A stretch of DNA of 64,000 nucleotides from NCBI RefSeq assembly GCF_009647605.1, contig NZ_WJIF01000005.1, positions 62,001-126,000 of the forward strand, read 5' to 3'. Below, in pieces: positions 1-8,826 of this stretch (its first letter is position 1; the number at the start of each line of letters is the position of its first letter). A program made the translations under genes and the position numbers. The DNA comes from Agromyces agglutinans (GTDB lineage: Bacteria > Actinomycetota > Actinomycetes > Actinomycetales > Microbacteriaceae). The notes below the pieces were generated by a model. It was not told the DNA's origin. It saw only the letters and a list, made by a program, of their open reading frames with translations, and ran no database searches.

Positions 1-74
1 GCACGCACCACATCGAGCACGAGCGCCTCGTTGATCTCGCGGATCAGCGCCTTGCTTCCCGTCCGCAGCTTCAT
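1..74 (-). CDS. ROK-family transcriptional regulator, N-terminal fragment (runs off the left edge)
   Basis: Only the first 24 codons are inside the window, read leftward from an ATG at 74. They spell MKLRTGSKALIREINEALVL and continue DVVRA. The GSKALIREINEALVLD pattern is typical of the start of the winged-helix domain in ROK (NagC/XylR-type) repressors. An AGGA lies about 8 bases upstream of the ATG. ROK repressors usually sense a sugar or sugar phosphate and control a neighbouring uptake operon. Here the gene diverges from the sulfatase/ABC/fucosidase operon that starts at 220, so it is the obvious candidate regulator of that operon. The sugar-binding domain is outside the window, so family assignment rests on the N-terminus alone. 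Confidence 0.65.
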   Translation of the reverse strand, partial: MKLRTGSKALIREINEALVLDVVR

Positions 75-138
75 CGCCGTCGTCCTGTCGTGTGCCGGGT
101 CATCGTCGAACCCCATTCTGTCGAGTCGGTGCCGCGAG

Positions 139-150
139 TGGATGCATCCA
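139..150. promoter_or_regulatory. 12-bp perfect palindrome in the ROK/operon intergenic region
   Basis: TGGATGCATCCA is a perfect palindrome lying between the divergent ROK gene and the operon promoter. It could be an operator. Its core also resembles the GGATGC/GCATCC word that is abundant throughout this window, so it may be incidental. Confidence 0.3.
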
Positions 151-183
151 TCTCGTTCTGCGGCCATCCTATTACTTCGGTCA

Positions 184-213
184 TTGACAAAACACATTTC
201 TCCGATCTACGCT
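184..213 (+). promoter_or_regulatory. Promoter of the first sugar operon, predicted leaderless
   Basis: A consensus -35 TTGACA (184-189) is followed after 18 bases by TACGCT (208-213), which fits the actinobacterial TANNNT -10. The ATG at 220 begins 6 bases after the -10, so transcription should start at or next to the start codon and the mRNA would have no leader. No Shine-Dalgarno sequence precedes 220, which agrees. Confidence 0.65.
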
Positions 214-219
214 GCTCGC

Positions 220-1260
220 ATGACCGACGACAACGGAGTCGGCGCGACCGCGCGATCCGATTCCCCCGAGCAGCTGCGCATCCTGCTGAGCGTGCCCGCC
301 CACGAGTTGCAGGCGATGTTCCCGGCCGAGACCCGAGCAGCCCTCGACGAACTCGGCGAGGTGGTCGAGCACGATCCCGACGACCTCGCCGACCCGGCCG
401 CGTTCCGCGCCGCCCTCGCGGGCGTGCAGGTCGCCATCACCGCCTGGGGTTTCCCGAGGCTCGACGCAGCCCGGCTCGCCGACGCACCCGATCTGCGATT
501 CGTCATGCACGCCGCCTCCTCGCTGAGGGCGCTGACGAGCGACGACTTCTGGGCGACGGGCATCCCCGTCTCGCAGGCGGGTGCCGCGATGTCCCCCGCC
601 GTGGCCGAGCTGTCCCTCGCCTTCACGATGGCCCTGCTGCGCCGCACGCATCGCACCGACCACGCGCTGCGCAGCGGCGGCGACTGGTGGGAGGCGCGCC
701 TCACGCCGCGCGCCCGCGAGATCCGCGGCAGCCGGATCGGCGTCGTCGGGGCGAGCCGCACCGGTCGCGACTACCTCGAGCTCGTCACCGCGCTCGGCGC
801 CGAGGTCATGGTCTTCGACCCCTACATTCCAGAGGGCGACCCCCTGCGCGCCGTGCAGCGTGACCTCGATGGCCTGCTGCGCGACAGCGAGGTGCTCGCC
901 CTGCACGCTCCCGCCACGGAGGAGACGCGCGGCATGCTCGGCGCGACCGAGCTCGCGAAGCTGCGGGACGGCGCGCTCGTCGTCAACACCGCCCGCGCCG
1001 AGCTGCTCGACGCGGACGCCCTCTACGCCGAGGTCGAATCGGGCCGAATCGACGCGGCCCTCGATGTCTTCGAGGCCGAGCCGCTCGACGACCGGTGGCG
1101 CCGTCTGCCGAACGTGCTCGTCACGCCTCACCTCGGCGGAGCGACCGTCGAGTCCCGGCGACGCGCGGGCCGGATCGTCGTCGAGGAGATCCGCCGATTC
1201 GTCGGCGGAGTCCCCCTGCGCTACGCGCTCACCCGCGCCGACGTCGAACGGATGGGATGA
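220..1260 (+). CDS. D-isomer-specific 2-hydroxyacid dehydrogenase
   Basis: A 346-aa NAD(P)-dependent reductase of the D-2-hydroxyacid dehydrogenase family, which interconverts 2-keto acids and D-2-hydroxy acids in the cytoplasm. The nucleotide-binding loop GVVGASRTGR lies near residue 174. The family catalytic residues are visible: Arg in NTARAEL (about 259), Glu in DVFEAEP (about 285) and His in TPHLGGAT (about 304). The ATG at 220 is preferred over upstream in-frame codons because it sits directly behind a strong promoter (leaderless start). It is the first gene of a sugar operon, and its stop overlaps the sulfatase start (ATGA). In this setting it may handle a hydroxy or keto acid from sugar breakdown; the substrate cannot be read from sequence. 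Confidence 0.85.
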   Translation: MTDDNGVGATARSDSPEQLRILLSVPAHELQAMFPAETRAALDELGEVVEHDPDDLADPAAFRAALAGVQVAITAWGFPRLDAARLADAPDLRFVMHAASSLRALTSDDFWATGIPVSQAGAAMSPAVAELSLAFTMALLRRTHRTDHALRSGGDWWEARLTPRAREIRGSRIGVVGASRTGRDYLELVTALGAEVMVFDPYIPEGDPLRAVQRDLDGLLRDSEVLALHAPATEETRGMLGATELAKLRDGALVVNTARAELLDADALYAEVESGRIDAALDVFEAEPLDDRWRRLPNVLVTPHLGGATVESRRRAGRIVVEEIRRFVGGVPLRYALTRADVERMG

Positions 1261-2651
1261 CGATGGCCCGAAACATCCTGATCATCCACTGCCACGACCT
1301 CGGCCGGTTCCTCGGCGCCTACGGCGTCGAGACGGTTTCGACGCCGCACCTCGACGCGCTGGCCGCCGAGTCGACCGTGTTCGAGCACGCGTTCTCGACC
1401 GCGCCCCACTGCAGCCCCGCCCGAGCCTCGCTCTTCACCGGCAGCTATCCGCAGCAGAACGGCGTGCTCGGCCTCACGCACGAGCCGTTCGGATGGGACC
1501 TGCGCGATCCCTCGACGCACCTCGCGCACCGGCTGCGCGGTGCGGGCTACCGCACCGAGCTCGTCGGGGTGCACCACGAGTCGAAGGTGCTCGCCGACGA
1601 CGAGGTCGCGGCGCGGCTCGGATTCGACCGCGTGCGCACCGGAGGCGACCGTGACGTCGTCGCGCGGCGCGCGATCGAGGCGCTCGACCGGGCGGCCGAG
1701 GCCGCCGACGAGGCCGGCGCTCCGTTCTACCTGCAGGTCGGGTTCAACGAGCCGCACCGCTCGCCCTCGGACCGGGACCCGCTCGGCGTCATGGGCTTCC
1801 TCGGCGAGCACGTGGAACCGGACGCCAGCCGCGGGATCACGGTGCCGGCCCATCTCCGCGACGACGAGGGCGCCCGCACCGAGATGGCCGAGCTCCAGGG
1901 CGCGGTCCGCGCGATGGACGAGGGCGTCGGCCGCGTGCTCGCCCGGCTGAGCGAACTCGGCCTCGACGAGCACACCGTCGTCGTGTTCACGACCGACCAC
2001 GGCCTCGCCCTCCCTCGCGCGAAGTGCACGCTCTACGATGCCGGCACGGGCGTCGCCCTGCTCATCCGCACGCCGGACCGCCGCGAGTGGAGGAGCCGAC
2101 GCGTCAACGAGCTCGTGAGCCACGTCGACGTGGTGCCGACACTGTTCGAGCTCGTCGACCTGCCGGCGCCCGACGGGGTCGCGGGCCGGAGCCTCGTCCC
2201 ATTGATCGAGCAGGGCGTGCCCGCGCGGGAACACGCGTTCGGCCAACTGACCTACCACACCTACTACGACCCCAAGCGGTCGGTGCGCTCGGCGACCCAC
2301 AAGCTCATCGTGAACTTCTCCAATGCGCCGCGCGCCATGGACCCGACCCAATCCTGGGTGCATCGCAGCCTGCCGGCCGACCTCGCCGGGCCCACCATCG
2401 GCACCAGCCCCACGGTCGAACTGTACGACCTCCGCACCGACCCGCACGAGACCTCCAATCTCGCCGGCGACGACCGCAACGGCGACGAAGACCGGCGCGC
2501 GACCTTCGCCGCCCTCGCTGCCGCGCTCCTCGACTGGATGCGCGAAACCGGCGATCCCCTGCTCGCCCCGCAGCCCGGGCACCGACGCCACCGCCAGGCG
2601 CTCGCCGCCCTCGAGGAGGCCGCGCGTCTCCTCGAACCCGCCCTGCCCTGA
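1257..2651 (+). CDS. Cysteine-type sulfatase (SGSH/heparan-N-sulfatase-like, family S1)
   Basis: A 464-aa type I sulfatase. The signature CSPARASLFTG places Cys52 as the residue that a formylglycine-generating enzyme would convert to the catalytic formylglycine; no such enzyme is encoded here. The N-terminus NILIIHCHDLG and the TTDHGLALPR segment match the metal-binding regions of N-sulfoglucosamine sulfohydrolase-like sulfatases, although the usual DD pair at the start is HD here. No signal peptide is visible, so it should act in the cytoplasm on imported sulfated sugars. It starts with an ATGA overlap on the previous gene; a second ATG at 1263 is possible. Beside an importer and a GH29 fucosidase, desulfation of a fucose-containing oligosaccharide is a reasonable inference, not proof. 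Confidence 0.85.
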   Translation: MTMARNILIIHCHDLGRFLGAYGVETVSTPHLDALAAESTVFEHAFSTAPHCSPARASLFTGSYPQQNGVLGLTHEPFGWDLRDPSTHLAHRLRGAGYRTELVGVHHESKVLADDEVAARLGFDRVRTGGDRDVVARRAIEALDRAAEAADEAGAPFYLQVGFNEPHRSPSDRDPLGVMGFLGEHVEPDASRGITVPAHLRDDEGARTEMAELQGAVRAMDEGVGRVLARLSELGLDEHTVVVFTTDHGLALPRAKCTLYDAGTGVALLIRTPDRREWRSRRVNELVSHVDVVPTLFELVDLPAPDGVAGRSLVPLIEQGVPAREHAFGQLTYHTYYDPKRSVRSATHKLIVNFSNAPRAMDPTQSWVHRSLPADLAGPTIGTSPTVELYDLRTDPHETSNLAGDDRNGDEDRRATFAALAAALLDWMRETGDPLLAPQPGHRRHRQALAALEEAARLLEPALP

Positions 2652-2709
2652 ATCCAACCCCTTCCCGGGACCGACGAGGCTTCCGGAACACCCAGAAAGC
2701 GAGAACAGC

Positions 2710-3981
2710 ATGACCAGACGACACCTCCGGCTCGCGGCCGTGGCCGCCGCCGGCGCGCTCGCCCTGACGGCCTGCGCCTCGAACGGCGCGTCGACCGCAC
2801 CCGCCGAAGACGGCGAGGTCAGCGGCGAGGTCACGATGTGGATGTACCCCGTCATCAAGGACGAGGCCGCCAGCAAGGAGTTCTGGGCCGGTGCCGAGGC
2901 CGACTTCGAGGAGGAGCACCCCGGCGTCGACCTCACCATCGAACTGCAGCCGTTCGCCAAGCGCGACGAGCAGATCTCCGCGGCGCTCGCCGCGAACTCG
3001 GGGCCCGACCTCGCCCTCGTCACCCCCGACATGGCGGCGACCTACCTCAACGTCGGCGGCGTGCAGCCGGTCGGCGAGGCGATCGACGACCCCGACGTGT
3101 TCTACCCCTCCACGATCGAGGCCGGCACGTTCGACGGTGAGGTGTACGGCGTGCCCATCTTCCAGAACATCGCGACCAACGTGGTGAACACGAAGGTCTT
3201 CGCCGACGCCGGGCTCGAGATCCCCGACACCTGGGACGACGTCCTCGAAGCCGCCCCGGTGCTCGCCGAGCAGGGCATCGCCGTGATGGACTACGCCGGC
3301 ACGACCGAGCAGACCCTCAACCTCTCCTTCTACCCGTTCCTCTGGCAGGCCGGGGGCTCCGTCTTCACCGACGACGGCACCGACGTCGCCTTCGACTCGA
3401 AGGAGGGCGTCGCCGCGCTCGAGTTCCTCGTCGACCTGCAGGAGATGGGCGGACTGCCCGCCGACTCGGCGACTGCGTCGATCACGATCGAGGGCTCGCC
3501 GTGGGCTGCCGGCAAGGTCGGCATCCACACCAACGGCCTGCCCGCAGAGCTCGCACCGCTGCGCGCGGCGGTCGGGGGCGAGGGCGTCGAGGCCGCGCTG
3601 CCGTTCGAGGACGAGATCCGCGCCACCTTCGGCAACCCCGGCCTGATGGCGCTCACCTCGATCAACAAGCAGCAGAACCGCGAGGCCGCCTACGCCGTGC
3701 TCGAGTTCCTCTCCTCGAAGGAGTTCCAGACCGAGCTCAGCGTGGCGTCGGGCAACTTCTCGAGCCGCACCGACGTGCCCGCGCCGGGTGAGGGCGCCGA
3801 TTACGAGACGCTCGAGGCCGCCCTCGAGTACGCCATCCCGGGCGAGCCGAACCCCGCCGCCCGCCAGGTGATGGCCGCGCTCGCGCCCTACATCCAGTCG
3901 GCCCTCCGCGGCGAGCTCTCGCCCGAGGAAGCCCTCGACCAGGCAGCCGACGAGGCCCGAGGCATCCTCGACCGCAACTGA
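2710..3981 (+). CDS. ABC sugar transporter, substrate-binding lipoprotein
   Basis: A 423-aa extracellular solute-binding protein of the family-1 (MalE/UgpB-like) type. The signal peptide ends in the lipobox LTAC, with Cys22 as the lipidated residue. The mature part contains the usual family features, such as the GVPIFQNIATNVVNTKVF hinge region and the C-terminal ALRGELSPEEALDQAADEA helix common in actinobacterial carbohydrate-binding proteins. It would capture an oligosaccharide outside the membrane and pass it to the two permeases that follow. A weak purine-rich site precedes the ATG. A 15-bp hairpin separates it from the first permease, which suggests the binding protein is made in excess. 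No ATPase gene is present; a shared MsiK-like ATPase elsewhere is usual in actinobacteria. Confidence 0.9.
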   Translation: MTRRHLRLAAVAAAGALALTACASNGASTAPAEDGEVSGEVTMWMYPVIKDEAASKEFWAGAEADFEEEHPGVDLTIELQPFAKRDEQISAALAANSGPDLALVTPDMAATYLNVGGVQPVGEAIDDPDVFYPSTIEAGTFDGEVYGVPIFQNIATNVVNTKVFADAGLEIPDTWDDVLEAAPVLAEQGIAVMDYAGTTEQTLNLSFYPFLWQAGGSVFTDDGTDVAFDSKEGVAALEFLVDLQEMGGLPADSATASITIEGSPWAAGKVGIHTNGLPAELAPLRAAVGGEGVEAALPFEDEIRATFGNPGLMALTSINKQQNREAAYAVLEFLSSKEFQTELSVASGNFSSRTDVPAPGEGADYETLEAALEYAIPGEPNPAARQVMAALAPYIQSALRGELSPEEALDQAADEARGILDRN

Positions 3982-3987
3982 TCCATC

Positions 3988-4020
3988 GGGTCGCGGGCGA
4001 TCCGCGATCGCCCGCGACCC
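3988..4020 (+). terminator. Strong hairpin between binding-protein and permease genes
   Basis: GGGTCGCGGGCGATC (3988-4002) and its exact complement (4006-4020) form a perfect 15-bp stem with a 3-base loop, 6 bases after the binding-protein stop. There is no T tract, so it is more likely an mRNA-stabilising or partial terminator element than a full stop, since the permeases follow on the same strand. Confidence 0.75.
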
Positions 4021-4044
4021 ACCCCGACACGATTGGTCTCCGCC

Positions 4045-4977
4045 ATGTCCGTTCCCACCGCAGCCGCGTCGCCCACCGGGCGCGCCGCCGGGCGGCCCGG
4101 CCGCACGGCGAGCCGGCGCCGCGAGGCGATCGCCGGCCTGCTGTTCGTCCTGCCGACCATCGTCATCTTCGTCGTGTTCAAGTTCATCCCCATCGGCGGC
4201 GCCGGTGCGATGAGCCTCACGCAGTACCGCCTGAACGGCGACGTCACCTTCCTCGGCGCCGAGAACTACACGCGGCTCTTCGCCGACCCGCACTTCTGGC
4301 AGAGCCTCGGCGTCACGCTCGGGTACGTGTGCATCTTCGTGCCGCTGATCATCGTCGTCTCGCTCGTCGGCGCGCTGCTGCTGAACCGGCTGGTGCGCGC
4401 GAGCGGCGTCTTCCGCGCCCTGCTGTTCGTGCCGTACCTCAGCTCCTTCGTGCTCGCCGGCATCATCTGGAAGTGGATCTTCGCCGCCGACGGACCCCTC
4501 AACGCCGCACTCGACGGCGTGGGCCTCGGGCCGGTGCCGTTCCTCACCGGCGAGGCGTGGCTCGTGCTCGCGAGCCTCGCGATGGTCGCCGCGTGGAAGG
4601 GCTTCGGCTACTCGATGCTCATCTTCCTCGCCGGCCTGAAGGCCCAGCCGGCCGAGGTGCACGAGGCCGCACGCATCGACGGCGCCGGCAACTGGAAGTC
4701 CTTCTGGCACATCACGCTGCCGCTGCTGAAGCCGGTCGTCTTCTTCGTGCTCGTCATCGAGACGATCGTCGGCTTCCAGGTCTTCGACACCATCTACGTC
4801 ATGACGGGCGGCGGCCCGGCGAGGGCCAGCTACAGCCTGATCTACTTCCTGTTCGACCAGGGCTTCCGATTCTTCGACTTCGGCTACGCGGCGGCCATCG
4901 GCATCGTCCTGTTCGCCATCGTGCTCATCCTCTCGCTGATCCAGCGCCGCTTCTTCGAAGGAAAGGACGAGCAGTGA
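4045..4977 (+). CDS. ABC sugar transporter permease (MalF/UgpA type)
   Basis: A 310-aa inner-membrane permease with six predicted transmembrane segments starting near residue 32 (LLFVLPTIVIFVVF). The EAA loop that docks the ATPase is seen as EAARIDGAGNWKSFWHITLP around residue 207. It pairs with the next permease to form the channel for the sugar bound by the upstream lipoprotein. The ATG at 4045 is chosen over a TTG at 4033; neither has a good ribosome site, so the start is uncertain by a few codons. Its stop overlaps the start of the second permease (GTGA). Confidence 0.9.
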   Translation: MSVPTAAASPTGRAAGRPGRTASRRREAIAGLLFVLPTIVIFVVFKFIPIGGAGAMSLTQYRLNGDVTFLGAENYTRLFADPHFWQSLGVTLGYVCIFVPLIIVVSLVGALLLNRLVRASGVFRALLFVPYLSSFVLAGIIWKWIFAADGPLNAALDGVGLGPVPFLTGEAWLVLASLAMVAAWKGFGYSMLIFLAGLKAQPAEVHEAARIDGAGNWKSFWHITLPLLKPVVFFVLVIETIVGFQVFDTIYVMTGGGPARASYSLIYFLFDQGFRFFDFGYAAAIGIVLFAIVLILSLIQRRFFEGKDEQ

Positions 4978-5897
4978 CCTCCACCGCGTCCCTCGCACTC
5001 GACGTCCCCGTCACCGGTGACGGCACCCTGCCCACCGGCACCCCGGGATCCTCCGTCCGCCCACCCCGCCGACGCCGAAGCCGCGGCGGCGCCGATGGCG
5101 GCCAGACCTGGCCGATCGTCGCGCTCGTGGTCATCTCGCTGTTCACGGTCGCCCCGCTCATCGCCGTGATCGTGCTCGCGCTCTCCCCCGAGGACGCGCC
5201 GACCATCCCCTACGCGCTGCCGTCGGAGCTCACCTTCGACAACCTCGTGCGCATCTTCAACGTCGGCGAGTTCCCGCTCTGGTTCTGGAACTCGCTCGTG
5301 TACTCGGTCGTCTCGGTGGTCCTCGTGCTCCTGACCGCGTCGATGGCGGCGTACGCCCTCGCCCGCAAGCGGTTCCCGGGTCGCAACCTCGTGCTCTGGT
5401 CGATCGTCGCGACGCTCATGGTGCCGATGCAGGCGACGCTCATCCCGACGTTCATCATGATCGCGGGCTGGGGCGGCGTGAACACGCTCTGGGGTCTCAT
5501 CCTGCCGACGCTCGCGAACGCGCAGGCGGTGTTCCTCATCCGCCAGTTCGTGCGCGACCTGCCCGACGAGCTGTTCGACGCGGCCAGGATCGACGGGGCC
5601 GGCGAGTGGCGCACGTTCGTCGCGATCGTGCTGCCGCTCATCCGCCCGGTGCTCGCGACGCTCGCGATCTTCGTCTTCCTCTGGCACTGGAACGACCTGC
5701 TGTGGCCCCTCGTGATCGGCCAGTCCGACGAGGCGCGAACCCTGACCGTCGGCCTCGCATCGTTGAACACCGAGACCGTCTCGAACTCGAGCATCATGGC
5801 GGCGGCCCTCATCAGCTTCATCCCCTGCCTCGTCATCTTCATCGTGCTCCAGCGCCACATCGTGGCGAGCATCACCTCCAGCGGGGTCAAGGGGTGA
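4974..5897 (+). CDS. ABC sugar transporter permease (MalG/UgpE type)
   Basis: A 307-aa permease, the second half of the translocation channel. A basic, proline-rich N-terminus of about 45 residues precedes the first membrane segment (WPIVALVVISLFTVAP). The EAA-type loop appears as DAARIDGAGEWRTFVAIVLP. The GTG start overlaps the previous stop, and GGAAAGGA lies about 8 bases upstream, inside the previous gene. The C-terminus ends in LQRHIVASITSSGVKG, the usual MalG-type tail. The stop overlaps the start of the oxidoreductase gene, so translation of the three genes is probably coupled. Confidence 0.9.
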   Translation: MTSTASLALDVPVTGDGTLPTGTPGSSVRPPRRRRSRGGADGGQTWPIVALVVISLFTVAPLIAVIVLALSPEDAPTIPYALPSELTFDNLVRIFNVGEFPLWFWNSLVYSVVSVVLVLLTASMAAYALARKRFPGRNLVLWSIVATLMVPMQATLIPTFIMIAGWGGVNTLWGLILPTLANAQAVFLIRQFVRDLPDELFDAARIDGAGEWRTFVAIVLPLIRPVLATLAIFVFLWHWNDLLWPLVIGQSDEARTLTVGLASLNTETVSNSSIMAAALISFIPCLVIFIVLQRHIVASITSSGVKG

Positions 5898-6793
5898 GCG
5901 TGACGGATGCCGCTCCGGTGCGCTTCGGGCTCATCGGCGTGGACTCCTCGCACTCGGTGCAGTTCACGACGATGCTCGGCGACGGCCGCACCGGACGGGT
6001 CGCCGGCGGCACGGTCGTCGCGGCTTGGAAGGCTCCGACGGTCGAGGACTTCCCGCCGAGCCGCGACCGCAACGACTGGCTCGCCGCCGAACTCGAAGCG
6101 CTCGGGATGCCGCTGCTCGACTCGCCGGGGGCCGTGGCCGAGGCATCCGATGCCCTGCTCATCGTCGCGAGCGACGTGCGCACCCACCCCGCCCACCTGC
6201 GTCGGCTCACGCGCTTCGGCAAGCCCGTCTTCGTCGACACCCGCTTCGCGCCCACGCGACGCGAAGCGGTCGAGATGCTCGAGCAGGCGACCGGCGACGG
6301 ATGCCTCGTCCTCGCCGGATCGCCGAAGCGGTTCACGCCCGAGTTCCGGGCGGCGCTGGGCGCTGCCGGCGGAGTCGAGCGGATCGACCTCGACGGCCCG
6401 TTGCCGGAGCAGCCGCATCACCCGTTCCTCGCCTGGTACGGAGTGCACCTCGTCGACCTCGCGGTGGCGGCGTTCGGACCGGGTTGCGAGACCGTCGAGG
6501 CGACCGGCGACCGGGTCACCGCGACCTGGAACGACGGGCGCGTCGCCACGCTCCGCGGCGACGCCGAATGGACGCCGATCACCCGAGGCGTGATCGGCAC
6601 GGCAGCCGGCGAAGAGGCGTTCGAGATCGAGGCGAGCGCCGAGATGCTCGCCGGCCTGCTCGAGAGCCTCATCTCGTCGTGCCGGACGGACACGTCCAAC
6701 GTGCCCGCGGCCGAGATCCTCGCGACCGTCGCGATCGTCGAGGCCGCGGCACGAAGTCGCGAACTCGGCGAACCGGTCTCCGTCACGGCCTGA
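5894..6793 (+). CDS. Gfo/Idh/MocA-like oxidoreductase
   Basis: A 299-aa protein with an N-terminal Rossmann motif (FGLIGVDSSHS) and a GKPVFVD segment that corresponds to the EKP motif of Gfo/Idh/MocA enzymes with the Glu replaced by Gly. A YGVHLVDLAV segment near residue 175 supplies the conserved catalytic-region His. Enzymes of this family oxidise or isomerise sugars and cyclitols with NAD(P). The start is a GTG overlapping the permease stop; a second GTG lies 6 bases on. It lies inside the sugar operon, so it probably acts on the imported sugar or a derivative. The altered EKP motif and the modest length leave the exact reaction open. Confidence 0.75.
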   Translation: MSVTDAAPVRFGLIGVDSSHSVQFTTMLGDGRTGRVAGGTVVAAWKAPTVEDFPPSRDRNDWLAAELEALGMPLLDSPGAVAEASDALLIVASDVRTHPAHLRRLTRFGKPVFVDTRFAPTRREAVEMLEQATGDGCLVLAGSPKRFTPEFRAALGAAGGVERIDLDGPLPEQPHHPFLAWYGVHLVDLAVAAFGPGCETVEATGDRVTATWNDGRVATLRGDAEWTPITRGVIGTAAGEEAFEIEASAEMLAGLLESLISSCRTDTSNVPAAEILATVAIVEAAARSRELGEPVSVTA

Positions 6794-6838
6794 CCGGCCC
6801 CGCACACCACCGCCCCAACCTCAGAGAAAGGGTCGACG

Positions 6839-8824
6839 ATGACCACGCATCACTCCGCACTCAGCCGGCGCACACTGCTCCAGGCCGGCGGCGCCGGCGC
6901 GCTCGCCGCGCTCGTCGCGTCGGCCGGAGCCGACCGCGCGTACGGCGCCGAGCCCTCGGTGACCGTCACCGACCTCGGCCCGGGAGCCGTGCAGTTCGGT
7001 TCGAAGAGCGCCTACCAGTTCGGCGACACCCTCTACATCGGATCGCGCAACCTCGAGCCGATGTACGTCATCGCCTACCACGTGCCGACTGCGACGGTCA
7101 CGGGTTACACCACGATCGCGAACGGCCGCTCGACCCAGGCGATCTGCGCCGATCCCACCGGCCGGTACCTCTACATCGGCACCGAGAACGAGGTGAACAC
7201 CGCCACCCTGTTCCGATGGGACCTGCAGCAGGCCGAGGCCGAAGCCGAACCGCTCGGCCGCGCGGGCGACGTCCGCGTCTGGGCGCTCGACGTCGCCCCC
7301 GACGGCGTCGTCTTCTTCGGCGGACGCGAACCCGGCGGCAACCTGTGGAGCTACGACCCGGCCGTCGGCGAGGTCGTGCCGCTCGGTATCGCCGAGCCCA
7401 CCGCAACCGGTGCCCGCGCGATCGTCGCGACGGAGACGACGGTCTACTTCGGCGCCGGGAACACGCTCGGCGGCGGCACTTCGAGCAAGGCCGTGCTCTC
7501 CGCGTACGACCGGGCGAGCGGGACGTTCACGTCGATCCTGCCGCCCGAGCTCGCCGACGACGACACCGTGCGCGAGCTGCGGCTCGCCGGCGACCGACTC
7601 GTCGTCACGACCGCGAACAGCACCGGCTCGAGCATCGCCGTGCTCGACCTCGCGAACCCCGCCGACTACCGCGTCGCCGTGCACGACGGCATCACCACGA
7701 AGGCGACGCTGGTGCACGAGCGCGACGTGTACTTCCTCGCGAAGGCCGGCGACCTGCGCGTCTGCGCGACGGACACGATGCAGATCAGCCCGGTCTCCGT
7801 ACCCGGCCTCGACATCGGAGAGGTCTGGGGCCTCGGCTGGGTCGGCGACCAGCTGCACGCGGTCTCGGCCTACGGGTTCGTCGCGCACATCGACGTGGCA
7901 TCCGGCGCCTTCGAGACCACCGGCCTGATCGACGCGGGCGCACCGCCCGAGGCGCAGCTCGCGATGAGCGTCACCGCGGGCGGGGGAAGCGCCTACGTCG
8001 CGGCGAGCGGCATCCTCGGTCGGCACGATCTCGCGACCGGCGCGACCGCGAACATCATCGCCCCCGGCGAGTCGAAGGACGCGGTCTGGGCCGCCGGCAG
8101 GCTGTGGATGGCGCAGTACAGCGGACACGGCCTCTGGGCGTACGACCCGGTGACCCACACGCCGGGCCAGGCCGCGCCGCTGCCCCCGTCGTACAACCGG
8201 CCGCAATCGATCACCTGGGACGAGGTGAACTGCCTCGTCGTCATCGTCGCCCTCTCCGATGCGGAGGGCGGCAGCTGCCTCGGCATCCACGACCCGGCGA
8301 CGGGCTCGACCGAGGTCGTCGAGCTGCCGCTCGGACCCGGGCAGTCCGTGTCGTACGTGCTCGCACATGAGGGCGTCGTCTACCTCGGCGGCGGCACGGG
8401 CGGCGCGACGAGCCCCGCGGGCGAGATCGTCGCGTTCGATCCCGTCACGCGCAGCGTGCTCTGGCGCCTCGACCCCGCCGACACCAAGCAGGTCACGGGC
8501 CTCGCTGTGGCCAGGCGCTTCCTCTACGTCGCCCTGCACGGCGGAGGCTTCCGCGTCGTCGACCGCGCGAAGCGGCGGATCGTGCACAGCGAGCGGGTCG
8601 CGTTCGCGCCGAAGGCCTGGGGCCTCGTCACCAGCCGCAACCGCGTCTTCGCCGTGACCGCCCAGGAGCTGCGGCGCATCGACACCACCACGTACCGGAG
8701 CACGATCGTCGTGCCGGCGCTCGACGGTGCGTGGTACGGCGGCGGTATCGACATCTCGGCCGACGAGGACGGCCGGATGTACACGATGCGCGACCGCAAC
8801 CTCGTGCAGATCGACGTGAGGTAG
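6839..8824 (+). CDS. Tat-exported beta-propeller protein of unknown function
   Basis: A 661-aa protein with a twin-arginine signal (SRRTLLQ, residues 9-15), a hydrophobic stretch and an Ala-x-Ala-like cleavage region near residue 38. The mature part is built of repeating units with patterns such as LWSYDPAVGEVV, LSAYDRASGTF, LWAYDPVTHTPG and IVAFDPVTRSVLWRLDP, which indicate a PQQ/WD-like beta-propeller. No catalytic motif is recognised. AGAAAGGGTCGACG precedes the ATG. Its position between the importer and the fucosidase genes suggests a secreted sugar-binding or polymer-processing role; some polysaccharide lyases also use a propeller fold. Function is not assigned. Confidence 0.8.
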   Translation: MTTHHSALSRRTLLQAGGAGALAALVASAGADRAYGAEPSVTVTDLGPGAVQFGSKSAYQFGDTLYIGSRNLEPMYVIAYHVPTATVTGYTTIANGRSTQAICADPTGRYLYIGTENEVNTATLFRWDLQQAEAEAEPLGRAGDVRVWALDVAPDGVVFFGGREPGGNLWSYDPAVGEVVPLGIAEPTATGARAIVATETTVYFGAGNTLGGGTSSKAVLSAYDRASGTFTSILPPELADDDTVRELRLAGDRLVVTTANSTGSSIAVLDLANPADYRVAVHDGITTKATLVHERDVYFLAKAGDLRVCATDTMQISPVSVPGLDIGEVWGLGWVGDQLHAVSAYGFVAHIDVASGAFETTGLIDAGAPPEAQLAMSVTAGGGSAYVAASGILGRHDLATGATANIIAPGESKDAVWAAGRLWMAQYSGHGLWAYDPVTHTPGQAAPLPPSYNRPQSITWDEVNCLVVIVALSDAEGGSCLGIHDPATGSTEVVELPLGPGQSVSYVLAHEGVVYLGGGTGGATSPAGEIVAFDPVTRSVLWRLDPADTKQVTGLAVARRFLYVALHGGGFRVVDRAKRRIVHSERVAFAPKAWGLVTSRNRVFAVTAQELRRIDTTTYRSTIVVPALDGAWYGGGIDISADEDGRMYTMRDRNLVQIDVR

Positions 8825-8826
8825 AC

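Noticed and set aside
2305..4998. Long minus-strand frame opposite the first ABC genes
   Set aside because: Composition artefact; the plus strand holds a lipoprotein and permease with unmistakable features and coupled starts.
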